Below, one piece after another: positions 32,571-39,068 of a stretch of DNA of 40,683 bases (position 1 is its first letter; each line of letters opens with the position of its first letter). Source of the DNA: an uncultured Christensenella sp. (GTDB lineage Bacteria; Bacillota; Clostridia; Christensenellales; Borkfalkiaceae); NCBI GenBank assembly GCA_910578765.1, contig CAJTRW010000007.1, forward strand, positions 1-40,683, written 5' to 3'. The notes below the pieces were generated by a model. The model made no database searches, had not been told where the DNA came from, and was given only the letters and a program-made list of their open reading frames with translations. A program made the translations under genes and the position numbers.

Positions 32571-33623
32571 TTATATTGCTTGTAATTGAGTTGTAAACAT
32601 TTCCGCGCTTGTAGCATAGCCGAAAATTTCACGGGGATATGAGTTTACCCACGTTTCAACGGCTTTTATTTTACTATCGTTGACTTTGGAAAAGTCCGTT
32701 CCTTTCGGAAGCAGTCGGCGAATTTCACGGTTTAACCGTTCATTTGAGCCACGCTCACAAGAGCAATACGGGTGGCAATAGTAAACGCTTGTACGCTTAC
32801 CACCGTATATTGATTTTTCAAGCCCGTCAAAGTCAGAAAATTCAACACCATTGTCAACGGTTATACTTTTAAAGACTTTACGGAAACGCTTTCCATACTG
32901 TTTTTCAAGTTTATTTACAAAATGCACAACAGTTGCGGTTTTATGGTCAGGCATACGCATCACAATTTCATAGCGGGTTAAACGTTCAGTAAAAGTCAAC
33001 AGCGTTTCCCGTGTACCTTGCTTGCCGATAACGCAGTCCATTTCCCAATGACCAAACGAATTACGGGCGGTAATTTCCGCAGAACGTTTTTCAATGCTTG
33101 TACCTTTCGGCGCACGTTTCGCAATCGCCTTACGATAATGTTTTACACGGCTACAAAAAGGCAAATGACACATTTTAATATTCATAAACAAGCCGATAGA
33201 AATATAACGGTACATTGTAGTTTTGCTTACAACCGTTTTACAAGTGTTGTTGCGCTTAATCTCACCCGCAACCGCGCACGGAGAAATTTTGTCTTTTATA
33301 ACCCGCTTTTCAACGTAACGCACAAAATCATAATCGTTGCCGATTTTTAACGGCGCACCGCAAGCAGTCATATTCAGGCGGTATTTATCTTGCGCTATAT
33401 TCGGACTGTACGCAGTAACTGTTTTATAATGACTTTCGCCCCAATAATCTGTATAACTGTATTGCTTTTGCGTACATTCGCCCCGTTTTAGTTCGTTATA
33501 CACGGTTGCAAGACATAAACCAAGTTGTTTTGCGATTTGCTTTTTATGTATTCCCGCTTTTAATAATATTTCGAGTTGCAACCGTTGCGTATAAGTTAAA
33601 TTTTTTGTACCTTTTTGTTTCAT
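32571..33623 (-). CDS. IS30-family transposase
   Basis: 350 residues from ATG 33623 (AAAGGACGG 8 nt upstream; the longer frame would start with GTG). An N-terminal HTH (KKQIAKQLGLCLATVYNELKR, residues 27-47) is the IS30 end-binding domain. The DDE core is complete: Asp196 (GHWEMDCVIG), Asp257 (SITVDNGVEF) and Glu290 or Glu295 (CERGSNERLN), then the typical IRRLLPKGTD. I could not find a convincing pair of terminal inverted repeats around it, so it may serve the adjacent phage-like element rather than be a separate insertion sequence. IS30-type transposases are known in spiroplasma filamentous phages. Confidence 0.9.
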   Translation of the reverse strand: MKQKGTKNLTYTQRLQLEILLKAGIHKKQIAKQLGLCLATVYNELKRGECTQKQYSYTDYWGESHYKTVTAYSPNIAQDKYRLNMTACGAPLKIGNDYDFVRYVEKRVIKDKISPCAVAGEIKRNNTCKTVVSKTTMYRYISIGLFMNIKMCHLPFCSRVKHYRKAIAKRAPKGTSIEKRSAEITARNSFGHWEMDCVIGKQGTRETLLTFTERLTRYEIVMRMPDHKTATVVHFVNKLEKQYGKRFRKVFKSITVDNGVEFSDFDGLEKSIYGGKRTSVYYCHPYCSCERGSNERLNREIRRLLPKGTDFSKVNDSKIKAVETWVNSYPREIFGYATSAEMFTTQLQAI

Positions 33624-33680
33624 AAAAATCACCGTCCTTTTCGTTTGTATTTTGTTGATTTTCTATTGAATTTTAGCCGA

Positions 33681-33770
33681 GAGAGTACAACGCGCCACCT
33701 TGTCATAGACAAGCGGTGCGCTTCGCGCCCCGTAACAAGGTGGCGCGCTGTTTTACCGACAGACAGACCG
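33681..33770. repeat. 90-nt hairpin block, copy A
   Basis: It matches 36880-36969 at 83 of 90 positions. CGCGCCACCTTGT (33691-33703) pairs with ACAAGGTGGCGCG (33735-33747), and an inner GCGC-TTC-GCGC hairpin sits within. A diverged tail (GGGCGGGCAAGCCACGCCC and beyond) also matches the second copy out to about 33870. With the neighbouring repeat it fills the 300-nt gap between the transposase and the sigma-like gene. It is a candidate replication origin, packaging or recombination site. Confidence 0.8.
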
Positions 33771-33853
33771 TTAAACGCTTGCCGTAAGGCGGGCGGGCAA
33801 GCCACGCCCGCAACCCTAAAACCGCCAAAACCGTTGCATTATCTTTTAACACC

Positions 33854-33903
33854 CTTGCAGGGAGCAACACCCCTTGCGGGGAATTTTCCTTTTAAAGGAA
33901 AGT
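33854..33903. repeat. Two-hairpin repeat, copy A
   Basis: A near-copy lies at 38337-38387. On the minus strand it holds TTTCCTTT/AAAGGAAA-type pairing, then CCCC-GCAA-GGGG (a GNRA-type loop), then TGTTGCTCCC. It lies 33 nt downstream of the sigma-like stop. Confidence 0.7.
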
Positions 33904-33935
33904 TGTTTTTTGTTTTCCGTGCCTTTGCGGTTGTC

Positions 33936-34784
33936 CTATGCGTTGCCTGCCAACAGCAAAGCCCTTTTGCGTTCACGCTGTCGGCGCATACTTTCCCGAC
34001 CCCGTGCCCGTTGCTCGTCCGTAAGTTTATACTTGCGCTCACCCCTTGAACTGTCGGCGGGGTTAAGTCTTATATAATATTCCACATCAACGCCGATAGC
34101 GTTTAAGCGGTCAAGAACAAGTTTATAATTGCCTTGCAACGCTTTGCGCATACGGTTACTTAAAGAGCCGTAAGCCGTGCCATTTAACCCCATTTTAAAG
34201 CCTATAACGGACGGGGAGAAACCGTCAATAAAATACGCAAAGTATTCACGGCAACGGGGCGAAAGCAAATCAGCGCAAAGAGCCTTTAACTCGTCCGCAT
34301 TGTTAGCGGTTAAAACCATTTCGGGAGCGGGAACGATTTCCCCAAGCGTGCGGGCGTTGTCTTCGTCCTGATGCCGATTATCACCCACGCCGAAAGGCTT
34401 ATCAAGAGAAAGCACTTCGGGGGCGTATGTAGCCAAACCACCGCCCGAAAGTAATTTCGGATTATTTTCCGAACAGTACAGCAACCCGCCGAAAGGGGCA
34501 AAGCGAAAAGACGAATACACAAAGCGAGAAAGCGTCAAGCCGTCTTTTACGGGCGTTCCGTTGTCTTGCTTGAAGTAGCCCAAATCAACCCAAACGCCGT
34601 TAATTAAATCGTCTTCAAGCCCTGCACAGCGAACATTTTTACGAGCGTAGCCGTAAGCCATTTTGCGAATACGTTCGAGATTATCGAAGTAAAAGCGGTT
34701 ACGGGCGTTTATATCCCCATTGCGGATATTTTCCGCAGTTTCGGCGGTTATATTCCAACCGCGCCAATCAATTAACCTAACCAT
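33936..34784 (-). CDS. Sigma-70-like RNA polymerase factor encoded in the phage-like element
   Basis: A 282-residue protein. Residues ~30-75 resemble sigma region 2 (RIRKMAYGYARKN...GLEDDLINGVWVDLGYF). Residues ~175-215 resemble the region 4 HTH (LSPRCREYFAYFIDGFSPS then VIGFKMGLNGTAYGSLSNRM). The C-terminal ~40 residues are very Lys/Arg-rich. I infer a phage-encoded or phage-captured transcription factor. The alternative is a terminase-like or plasmid regulator with similar HTH folds. The ribosome site is GAGGGAG, and the gene overlaps the upstream 91-aa gene by 13 nt, so it is in the same operon. Confidence 0.6.
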   Translation of the reverse strand: MVRLIDWRGWNITAETAENIRNGDINARNRFYFDNLERIRKMAYGYARKNVRCAGLEDDLINGVWVDLGYFKQDNGTPVKDGLTLSRFVYSSFRFAPFGGLLYCSENNPKLLSGGGLATYAPEVLSLDKPFGVGDNRHQDEDNARTLGEIVPAPEMVLTANNADELKALCADLLSPRCREYFAYFIDGFSPSVIGFKMGLNGTAYGSLSNRMRKALQGNYKLVLDRLNAIGVDVEYYIRLNPADSSRGERKYKLTDEQRARGRESMRRQRERKRALLLAGNA

Positions 34785-35047
34785 TTAAACTCCCTCGGTA
34801 TATCACCATCATCAAAAGAAGAGCCGACCAAGTCGAAAAGCTCGAAAAAATCAAGACAAATCAAGTAAAAGTCCTCACAGTAATTGTCTTTAAGTTTACT
34901 CGACAAATAAAAGTCAATCACAGCCCCGTACAAGTCGATAAACTCATTAAGGCTTTTACACTCTGCGTGCGTAAAAACCCCTTGAACGCGGTCAACGATT
35001 TTTTCCGTTGCCTTGTCGGTAACTTCCATACAAACTAATACTTTCAT
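34772..35047 (-). CDS. Small acidic phage-element protein of unknown function
   Basis: 91 residues, acidic, no membrane segment, rich in aromatic residues at the C-terminal half (YCEDFYLICLDFFELFDL). It begins MKV with DKAT at residues 11-14, like the 113-aa protein at 38636-38977, which also follows a GAAAGT palindrome. AAAGGTGG serves as ribosome site. It is the first leftward gene beyond the three-operator control region, a position where rolling-circle phages and plasmids often put early regulators. No function is assigned. Confidence 0.6.
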   Translation of the reverse strand: MKVLVCMEVTDKATEKIVDRVQGVFTHAECKSLNEFIDLYGAVIDFYLSSKLKDNYCEDFYLICLDFFELFDLVGSSFDDGDIPREFKWLG

Positions 35048-35092
35048 TTAAACCACCTTTCCCCGTTGCGCCGATAGGTCAGCAAAAATATT

Positions 35093-35165
35093 ACAGACAT
35101 TATCTGTAAAAGTATAATATCACAGAAGTTATCTGTAACGCAAGCATTTTACAGATATTTTCTGT
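35093..35165. promoter_or_regulatory. Three repressor-type operators with exact 29-bp spacing
   Basis: The 15-bp sites are 35093-35107 (ACAGACATTATCTGT), 35122-35136 (ACAGAAGTTATCTGT) and 35151-35165 (ACAGATATTTTCTGT). Centres are 29 bp apart. A leftward promoter TTGCGT-18-TATTAT (35138-35143 / 35114-35119) lies between and over the sites. They control the leftward 91-aa/sigma-like operon and probably the rightward XRE gene. Confidence 0.75.
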
Positions 35166-35174
35166 AAAATATTT

Positions 35175-35192
35175 TTGAAAGTACACTTTCAA
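35175..35192. repeat. GAAAGTG palindrome, copy P2
   Basis: TTGAAAGTACACTTTCAA, with 8-bp perfect arms around AC, extending to 11 bp with the flanking T and A runs. It lies between the operators and the ribosome site of the XRE gene. Confidence 0.7.
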
Positions 35193-35210
35193 AAAGGAGT
35201 GCAAAAGAAA

Positions 35211-35420
35211 ATGATAACATTACAACAAATTCAAACGAGAATAGCCGAAACCATACGGCAAAGCGGTATGAGCCAAACAGCAATAGCAAAAGCATTAAAT
35301 ATCAAACAACAAACTATCGCTTGCTATCTTGCAGGCAAAGCAATGCCCGCCCTTGATACGCTTGCAAACCTTTGCAAGCTGTTAGACGTGGACACAAATT
35401 ACATACTTTGCCAAGACTAA
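35211..35420 (+). CDS. XRE-family repressor (small HTH protein)
   Basis: 69 residues from ATG 35211 (AAGGAG upstream; a TTG 36 nt earlier has no site). The protein is essentially one HTH domain: IAETIRQSGMSQTAIAKALNIKQQTIACYLAGKAMPALDTLANLCKLLDV. It faces the three-operator array, so it is the likely repressor that binds there, a C1/RstR-like role. No dimerisation domain beyond the HTH is visible. It is convergent with the integrase across a shared hairpin. Confidence 0.9.
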   Translation: MITLQQIQTRIAETIRQSGMSQTAIAKALNIKQQTIACYLAGKAMPALDTLANLCKLLDVDTNYILCQD

Positions 35421-35422
35421 AA

Positions 35423-35455
35423 AAAGGGCGGTTACGGGTTGCGTAATCGTCCTTT
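35423..35455 (-). terminator. Terminator between the XRE gene and the integrase
   Basis: A 14-bp stem (two G-U) pairs 35423-35436 with 35442-35455. On the minus strand it is followed by TTTTTTT, which suits the integrase transcript best. Confidence 0.75.
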
Positions 35456-35461
35456 ATCATC

Positions 35462-36361
35462 TTAAATTTTCGGGTCAAAGCGTTGCACTTCTTGCCGTTC
35501 AAAGTCTGTCAGCAAGTGAGCATAAACGCCCGCCGTTGTTGTTATGCTTGTATGCCCTAACCACTTCGACACCGTAAAAATACTGATACCGCTTTCAATG
35601 CAACGGGTTGCAAAAGTATGCCGTAAATCGTGCAAGCGGAAGTTTAAGCCGTGTATACGTTTTAAGCGCTGAAAATGACTTTTAACGGCGTAGTAAGTGT
35701 AAGGGAATACAAACTCACCATTGCGGGGCAAATCAGCCAACACGGCGCAAACTTGCGGAAATAGCGGAATATAATGATTTGCGCGGGGCGTTTTCGTGCC
35801 TTGTATGTGTATGCGCCCGCCGTTGTAGTCAATGTCAGACCAACGCAGGGCGAGAGCTTCCGAACAGCGCACACCGCTTAAAAGGTAAAACAAGTAAAGA
35901 GCTTTACGGGGGTTATTCTCTATCGCTTGTAAAAATTGCCGTTGTTCGTCCAGAGTAAGCGCACGCCCTTTTTTACGGGTATGCTTTACCCGTGCCATAC
36001 AGTCCAACGGGTTAGCGGACACATAGCCGAGCTTAACCGCTTGATTATAAGCCGACCACAAAACGCCATAACACACCGAGCGGGTATAACTCATAGGAAT
36101 TGAATAAATAGCCGTTGCGAAGTCAGCAACGTTATATTCATTTAACAGCCTATCAGGCAATAACATTTGCAAGCGGTTAATATTACAGTGCAAGCAGTCA
36201 AGCCATTTTTTAGAGAGCGTAGGCGGTTTAGTTACCTTTAACCACTCATTAAGCCAAGCGTGCAACGTAAACGGGGCGGGGCGTTCAACTGTTTTAGTTA
36301 TTAGCACGTTCAGCTTATTTTCTATATCAACAAGTTTGTTTTTAATGTTATCATTTTTCAT
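35462..36361 (-). CDS. Tyrosine recombinase / phage integrase
   Basis: 299 residues from ATG 36361 (AAGGA upstream); a longer frame to 36421 would overlap the divergent regulator's start. The N-terminal SAM-like core-binding domain spans ~30-125 (HAWLNEWLKVTKPPTLSKKW). The catalytic residues are all present: Arg165 (SGVRCSEAL), His244-x-x-Arg247 (LHDLRHTFATR), His270 (WLGHTS) and Tyr280 (GVYAHL). It should integrate and excise the element. The gene order places it between the two XRE genes. The attachment sites cannot be fixed from this window. Confidence 0.93.
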   Translation of the reverse strand: MKNDNIKNKLVDIENKLNVLITKTVERPAPFTLHAWLNEWLKVTKPPTLSKKWLDCLHCNINRLQMLLPDRLLNEYNVADFATAIYSIPMSYTRSVCYGVLWSAYNQAVKLGYVSANPLDCMARVKHTRKKGRALTLDEQRQFLQAIENNPRKALYLFYLLSGVRCSEALALRWSDIDYNGGRIHIQGTKTPRANHYIPLFPQVCAVLADLPRNGEFVFPYTYYAVKSHFQRLKRIHGLNFRLHDLRHTFATRCIESGISIFTVSKWLGHTSITTTAGVYAHLLTDFERQEVQRFDPKI

Positions 36362-36372
36362 TGTGAAAATCC

Positions 36373-36401
36373 TTGACAATATGGTAAATTTACCATATAA
36401 T
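36373..36401 (+). promoter_or_regulatory. Perfect consensus promoter with a palindromic operator filling its spacer
   Basis: TTGACA (36373-36378), 17 nt, then TATAAT (36396-36401). The 20-bp palindrome ATATGGTAAATTTACCATAT (36379-36398) occupies the whole spacer. ATG 36408 follows 6 nt after the -10 box. Confidence 0.85.
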
Positions 36402-36407
36402 AGCGTT

Positions 36408-36704
36408 ATGCTATTTCCCAATTATTCCACAACCGCAAGAATTGCACTTATAAACCTAAACAACCAAAGAGCAACGGCAGACGAGAACAGCAAGCCAAAA
36501 ATAGACCTTGCAATTAATATCATTTGCCTAAGGCAAGACAGCGGGCGAAGTCAAACCGAAGTAGCCAAAGCCCTACACGTTGACCAAAAGAATTTGAGCC
36601 AATGGGAACGGGCAGAAGTTGCGCCGAGCTTGCGATATTTGTTAGCCCTTGCCAACTATTACGGGGTTACAGTCGACAGCCTTTTAAAACCTACAAATTT
36701 TTGA
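36408..36704 (+). CDS. XRE-family repressor, predicted leaderless
   Basis: 98 residues from ATG 36408. The C-terminal two thirds is an HTH domain (IICLRQDSGRSQTEVAKALHVDQKNLSQWERAEVAPSLRYLLALANYYGVTVDSLL). The N-terminal 30 residues have no recognised motif. A perfect promoter with an operator palindrome in its spacer lies directly upstream, which implies tight autorepression. The same palindrome recurs at 36862-36879. The -10 box ends 6 nt before the ATG and there is no Shine-Dalgarno. The stop codon is part of palindrome P3. Confidence 0.88.
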   Translation: MLFPNYSTTARIALINLNNQRATADENSKPKIDLAINIICLRQDSGRSQTEVAKALHVDQKNLSQWERAEVAPSLRYLLALANYYGVTVDSLLKPTNF

Positions 36705-36721
36705 AAGTGCACTTTCAAAAA
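36698..36721. repeat. GAAAGTG palindrome, copy P3 (perfect, 24 bp)
   Basis: TTGAAAGTGCACTTTCAA at 36701-36718, extended by T and A runs to a perfect 24-bp palindrome. It covers the stop codon of the second XRE gene. Confidence 0.8.
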
Positions 36722-36861
36722 ACAGCAAACCGCCGACAGCGTTTAAGCGTTGTAAGCGGTTTATTTTTTTGCCTGTACAGCTACACGGGAAAAGGCAAAG
36801 ACAGCCCACAAAACGCAAGCCATAAGCCCACAGAATAAACCACGCAAAACGCCTTTATTTT

Positions 36862-36879
36862 TATGGTAAATTTACCATA
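36862..36879. promoter_or_regulatory. Second copy of the TATGGTAAATTTACCATA operator
   Basis: An 18-bp perfect palindrome identical to the core of the operator in the XRE promoter at 36379-36398. It abuts the second 90-nt hairpin block, with no gene start nearby. Confidence 0.75.
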
Positions 36880-36969
36880 GAGAGCACAGCGCGCCACCTT
36901 GTTATAGACGAGCGGTGCGCTTCGCGCCCCGTGACAAGGTGGCGCGTTGTTTTACCGACTGACAGACCG
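36880..36969. repeat. 90-nt hairpin block, copy B
   Basis: Second copy of the block at 33681-33770; arms are 36890-36902 and 36934-36946. It is followed by the GC hairpin GGGCGGGCAAGCCACGCCC (about 37003) and TTGCCG-TAAA-CGGCAA (37051-37066). These lie in the 448-nt gene-free stretch just downstream of the rep gene, the natural place for a rolling-circle origin. Confidence 0.8.
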
Positions 36970-37152
36970 ACAAACTAACGCTAAATAGCATTTTACAGGC
37001 AGGGGGCGGGCAAGCCACGCCCCCTAACCAAACCATTTGCAATAAAAACATTGCCGTAAACGGCAAAACAACACCTTGCGGACAACGCCAAAAAACACCG
37101 TATGTAATACATAGGTGGTAAAGACTTTCGTATTCTGTTTTTTGCCGTTGCT

Positions 37153-38298
37153 TTAAGCCGATAAATGCGGGTTACACAGCAAGTCCGTTACGGACATTTG
37201 CTTGCAATATCGGTAACGCATTATATCACGTTCCCAACTTATAATATCGTCAAAAAGTATGTACTTTGTCACGAAGTCATGCATTTCCGTTATTATGTCG
37301 TCACCGTCAATAACCTTGCAAATTTCCGTCGGTATGCCCCTTGAATAACAAATACGTTCGTTAGTCTTTCCTATGTATTTCAATATGTATTCCGTTCGTT
37401 TTCCGTTTTTCATTTCGCTTTTACTCACTTCACAAAAATCGTTTCTGCCGAAGTTTTCGGCAAAAAAACTGTTTTCATTCCTTGTCTGTATTTTTCCTTG
37501 CGCTGTACTGTAATCTTGCTTTTCCGTTATCATTCCGAGCATTTCACCCACAGGCACATATAAAAGCCCGTGAAAGTGCAAACGCCCCGTATCGGGGGCA
37601 GTTTCAAACACGCCCATATACTTCCAACCCCTGCGGGTATGCAGGTTAGAAAGGCATTTACGCAGTTTCTTTTTAAACGTTTCTTCGGTATGCTTTGTAT
37701 CGTCGTAAGTGAACGTTACAAAGTAATTCCAATTATTCAGATTTGCTTTGCGCCTAAACCGCTTTTTACGGTGGTGCAAGTTATTTAACTTGCGTTTTAT
37801 TTTGTCTGCGATATATTCGTCCAACCCGTCCATATCGGGATATAACTTCAATATACCCGCCCGTATAAAGTCCGACATAGGCTTATCAAGTTTATTGTCC
37901 TTTAAGCCTTGTTTAAACGCCGTAAAATACAGACTGTCAAAAAGTATGTCGAGAGCGGAACGGGAGCAATGCGCCCCGTTATCGCGTGATAAGTCGATTT
38001 TATCAACGGCATTTTTATCTTTCTTTTTGCCATTTTCGTCAAGACCTTTGCGCTTATCACGCATTATACGGCGCAAAATCGTTGCCTTTTGTTCGTCCGT
38101 ATAATCGTCTGTTTTATTGCGTTTAGGCGGTAAATCTTTCGGTTTGCAGGTATACGGACGGAATACCTGCGTTGCGATATAATGACCGCCGTCATTGTAT
38201 ATTTTATAAACCTTTTTCGGCTGTTGCACTGGAGAGCCGAAAAAGGGAAACGGACAACCCGTTAAATCGTCCATTGGTATTAAATTGCTTACGTTCAT
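37153..38298 (-). CDS. HUH rolling-circle replication initiator (phage G2P/ORF2-like Rep)
   Basis: 381 residues from ATG 38298 (AGGGG upstream; the longer frame would use GTG 38319). The N-terminal 180 residues are basic and helical. The HUH nickase core has motif I FVTFTYDD (193-200), motif II GRLHFHGLLY with His241 and His243, and motif III TEYILKYIGK with candidate nicking Tyr304 or Tyr308. This arrangement is that of replication proteins of filamentous and small ssDNA phages and some plasmids. It would nick an origin, probably in the hairpin-rich stretch immediately downstream. With the Zot-like gene on the same strand, a filamentous phage is the best reading. Confidence 0.87.
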   Translation of the reverse strand: MNVSNLIPMDDLTGCPFPFFGSPVQQPKKVYKIYNDGGHYIATQVFRPYTCKPKDLPPKRNKTDDYTDEQKATILRRIMRDKRKGLDENGKKKDKNAVDKIDLSRDNGAHCSRSALDILFDSLYFTAFKQGLKDNKLDKPMSDFIRAGILKLYPDMDGLDEYIADKIKRKLNNLHHRKKRFRRKANLNNWNYFVTFTYDDTKHTEETFKKKLRKCLSNLHTRRGWKYMGVFETAPDTGRLHFHGLLYVPVGEMLGMITEKQDYSTAQGKIQTRNENSFFAENFGRNDFCEVSKSEMKNGKRTEYILKYIGKTNERICYSRGIPTEICKVIDGDDIITEMHDFVTKYILFDDIISWERDIMRYRYCKQMSVTDLLCNPHLSA

Positions 38299-38336
38299 AA
38301 ATTGCCCCTTTTTAATCACCCTACGGGAGCATTACT

Positions 38337-38387
38337 CTTGCAGAGAGCAACACCCCCTACGGGGGAATTTTCCTAATAAAGGAAAGT
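38337..38387. repeat. Two-hairpin repeat, copy B
   Basis: 51-nt match to 33854-33903. The central stem changes from CCCC/GGGG to CCCCC/GGGGG with a shorter loop, and the second stem TTTCCT/AGGAAA is kept. It lies one nucleotide after the 80-aa gene stop and before rep. Confidence 0.7.
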
Positions 38388-38388
38388 G

Positions 38389-38631
38389 TTATCTTTTCTT
38401 TGCCTTGCGCTCGTTCGCGGCATCACGAATACCGCACATAAAGCCTTTTGCATAACTATGTTTTTTAGCCGCCTTTTTCATATCGTCTATATACTCGTTA
38501 TGACCTTTCTTGTCAACGGGCGCACCGCCTTTGCCGTAGTTTTGATAAAACTTAACGCCCGTACAATAACCGTGCGAAAACCCCGTATTTTGCGTTTCGT
38601 TATACGCGACCTTTTCAGCTAATGTTTTCAC
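38389..38631 (-). CDS. Small basic phage-element protein
   Basis: 80 residues from GTG 38631, chosen because GGGGTG lies 7 nt upstream; a TTG at 38655 has no site. The composition is basic, with KKGHNEYIDDMKKAAKKHSYAKGFMCGIRDAANERKAKKR at the end written here only as its two halves: an acidic-basic helix, then a Lys/Arg tail. There is no membrane segment. Small size, charge and position before rep would suit a ssDNA-binding or replication accessory protein as in filamentous phages, but no sequence motif proves it. Confidence 0.6.
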   Translation of the reverse strand: MKTLAEKVAYNETQNTGFSHGYCTGVKFYQNYGKGGAPVDKKGHNEYIDDMKKAAKKHSYAKGFMCGIRDAANERKAKKR

Positions 38632-38635
38632 TCTT

Positions 38636-38977
38636 TTACACCCCAAAATCTTCAATTAAATAATCGCATAGGCAAGAAAGCCCACGCTCAAAATAACTAC
38701 GCGAACGCAAAAAATAACGCCCCTTAAACCAATATGAATAATTAGAAACACGTTTTTTATCGCGCACAACCCAATACACGATAACACACTCACGCCCTTT
38801 AATAGTTAAAGTACGAAAATATTCATAAGCTTTACGCCAAAAGAACGGGAAATCACGCCATACAGCAAATTCGATATAACGAATTTCACTATTTTGAAAA
38901 TCTTTATATTTTTCGCCACAAGCCAATTCATAACCCGTAGCCTTATCTATAACCGCATAACGGCAATAAACTTTCAT
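38636..38977 (-). CDS. Small aromatic-rich phage-element protein
   Basis: 113 residues rich in Tyr, Phe, Trp and Arg (FAVWRDFPFFWRKAYEYFRTL; YSYWFKGRYFLRSRSYF). No clear membrane segment is seen. It begins MKV and has DKAT at residues 11-14, as does the 91-aa protein at 34772. The ribosome site is AAGGCGG. A leftward promoter (TCAACA-17-TATAAT, -10 at 39009-39014) with palindrome P4 at its start site lies upstream. High aromatic and basic content would fit nucleic-acid binding. Family unknown. Confidence 0.6.
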   Translation of the reverse strand: MKVYCRYAVIDKATGYELACGEKYKDFQNSEIRYIEFAVWRDFPFFWRKAYEYFRTLTIKGRECVIVYWVVRDKKRVSNYSYWFKGRYFLRSRSYFERGLSCLCDYLIEDFGV

Positions 38978-38991
38978 AAAAACCGCCTTTT

Positions 38992-39038
38992 TTGAAAGTG
39001 CACTTTCAATTATATTTTGTTTATTATTTTTTGTTGAC
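38992..39038 (-). promoter_or_regulatory. Leftward phage-element promoter with palindrome P4 at its start site
   Basis: On the minus strand a weak -35 (TCAACA), 17 nt and TATAAT (39009-39014) point to a start near 39002, inside the perfect palindrome TTGAAAGTGCACTTTCAA (38992-39009). That is a classical repressor position. Confidence 0.55.
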
Positions 39039-39062
39039 TTACGGCATTATAAGCCGTATAAT
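39034..39062 (+). promoter_or_regulatory. Strong rightward promoter of a phage-element small RNA
   Basis: TTGACT (39034-39039), 17 nt, then TATAAT (39057-39062). An inverted repeat TACGGC-N7-GCCGTA (39040-39058) fills the spacer and may be an operator. Confidence 0.75.
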
Positions 39063-39068
39063 AGACAC

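Noticed and set aside
32540..33690. A self-contained insertion sequence with terminal inverted repeats around the transposase
   Set aside because: Comparison of both flanks by eye gave no convincing inverted pair, so boundaries cannot be supported.
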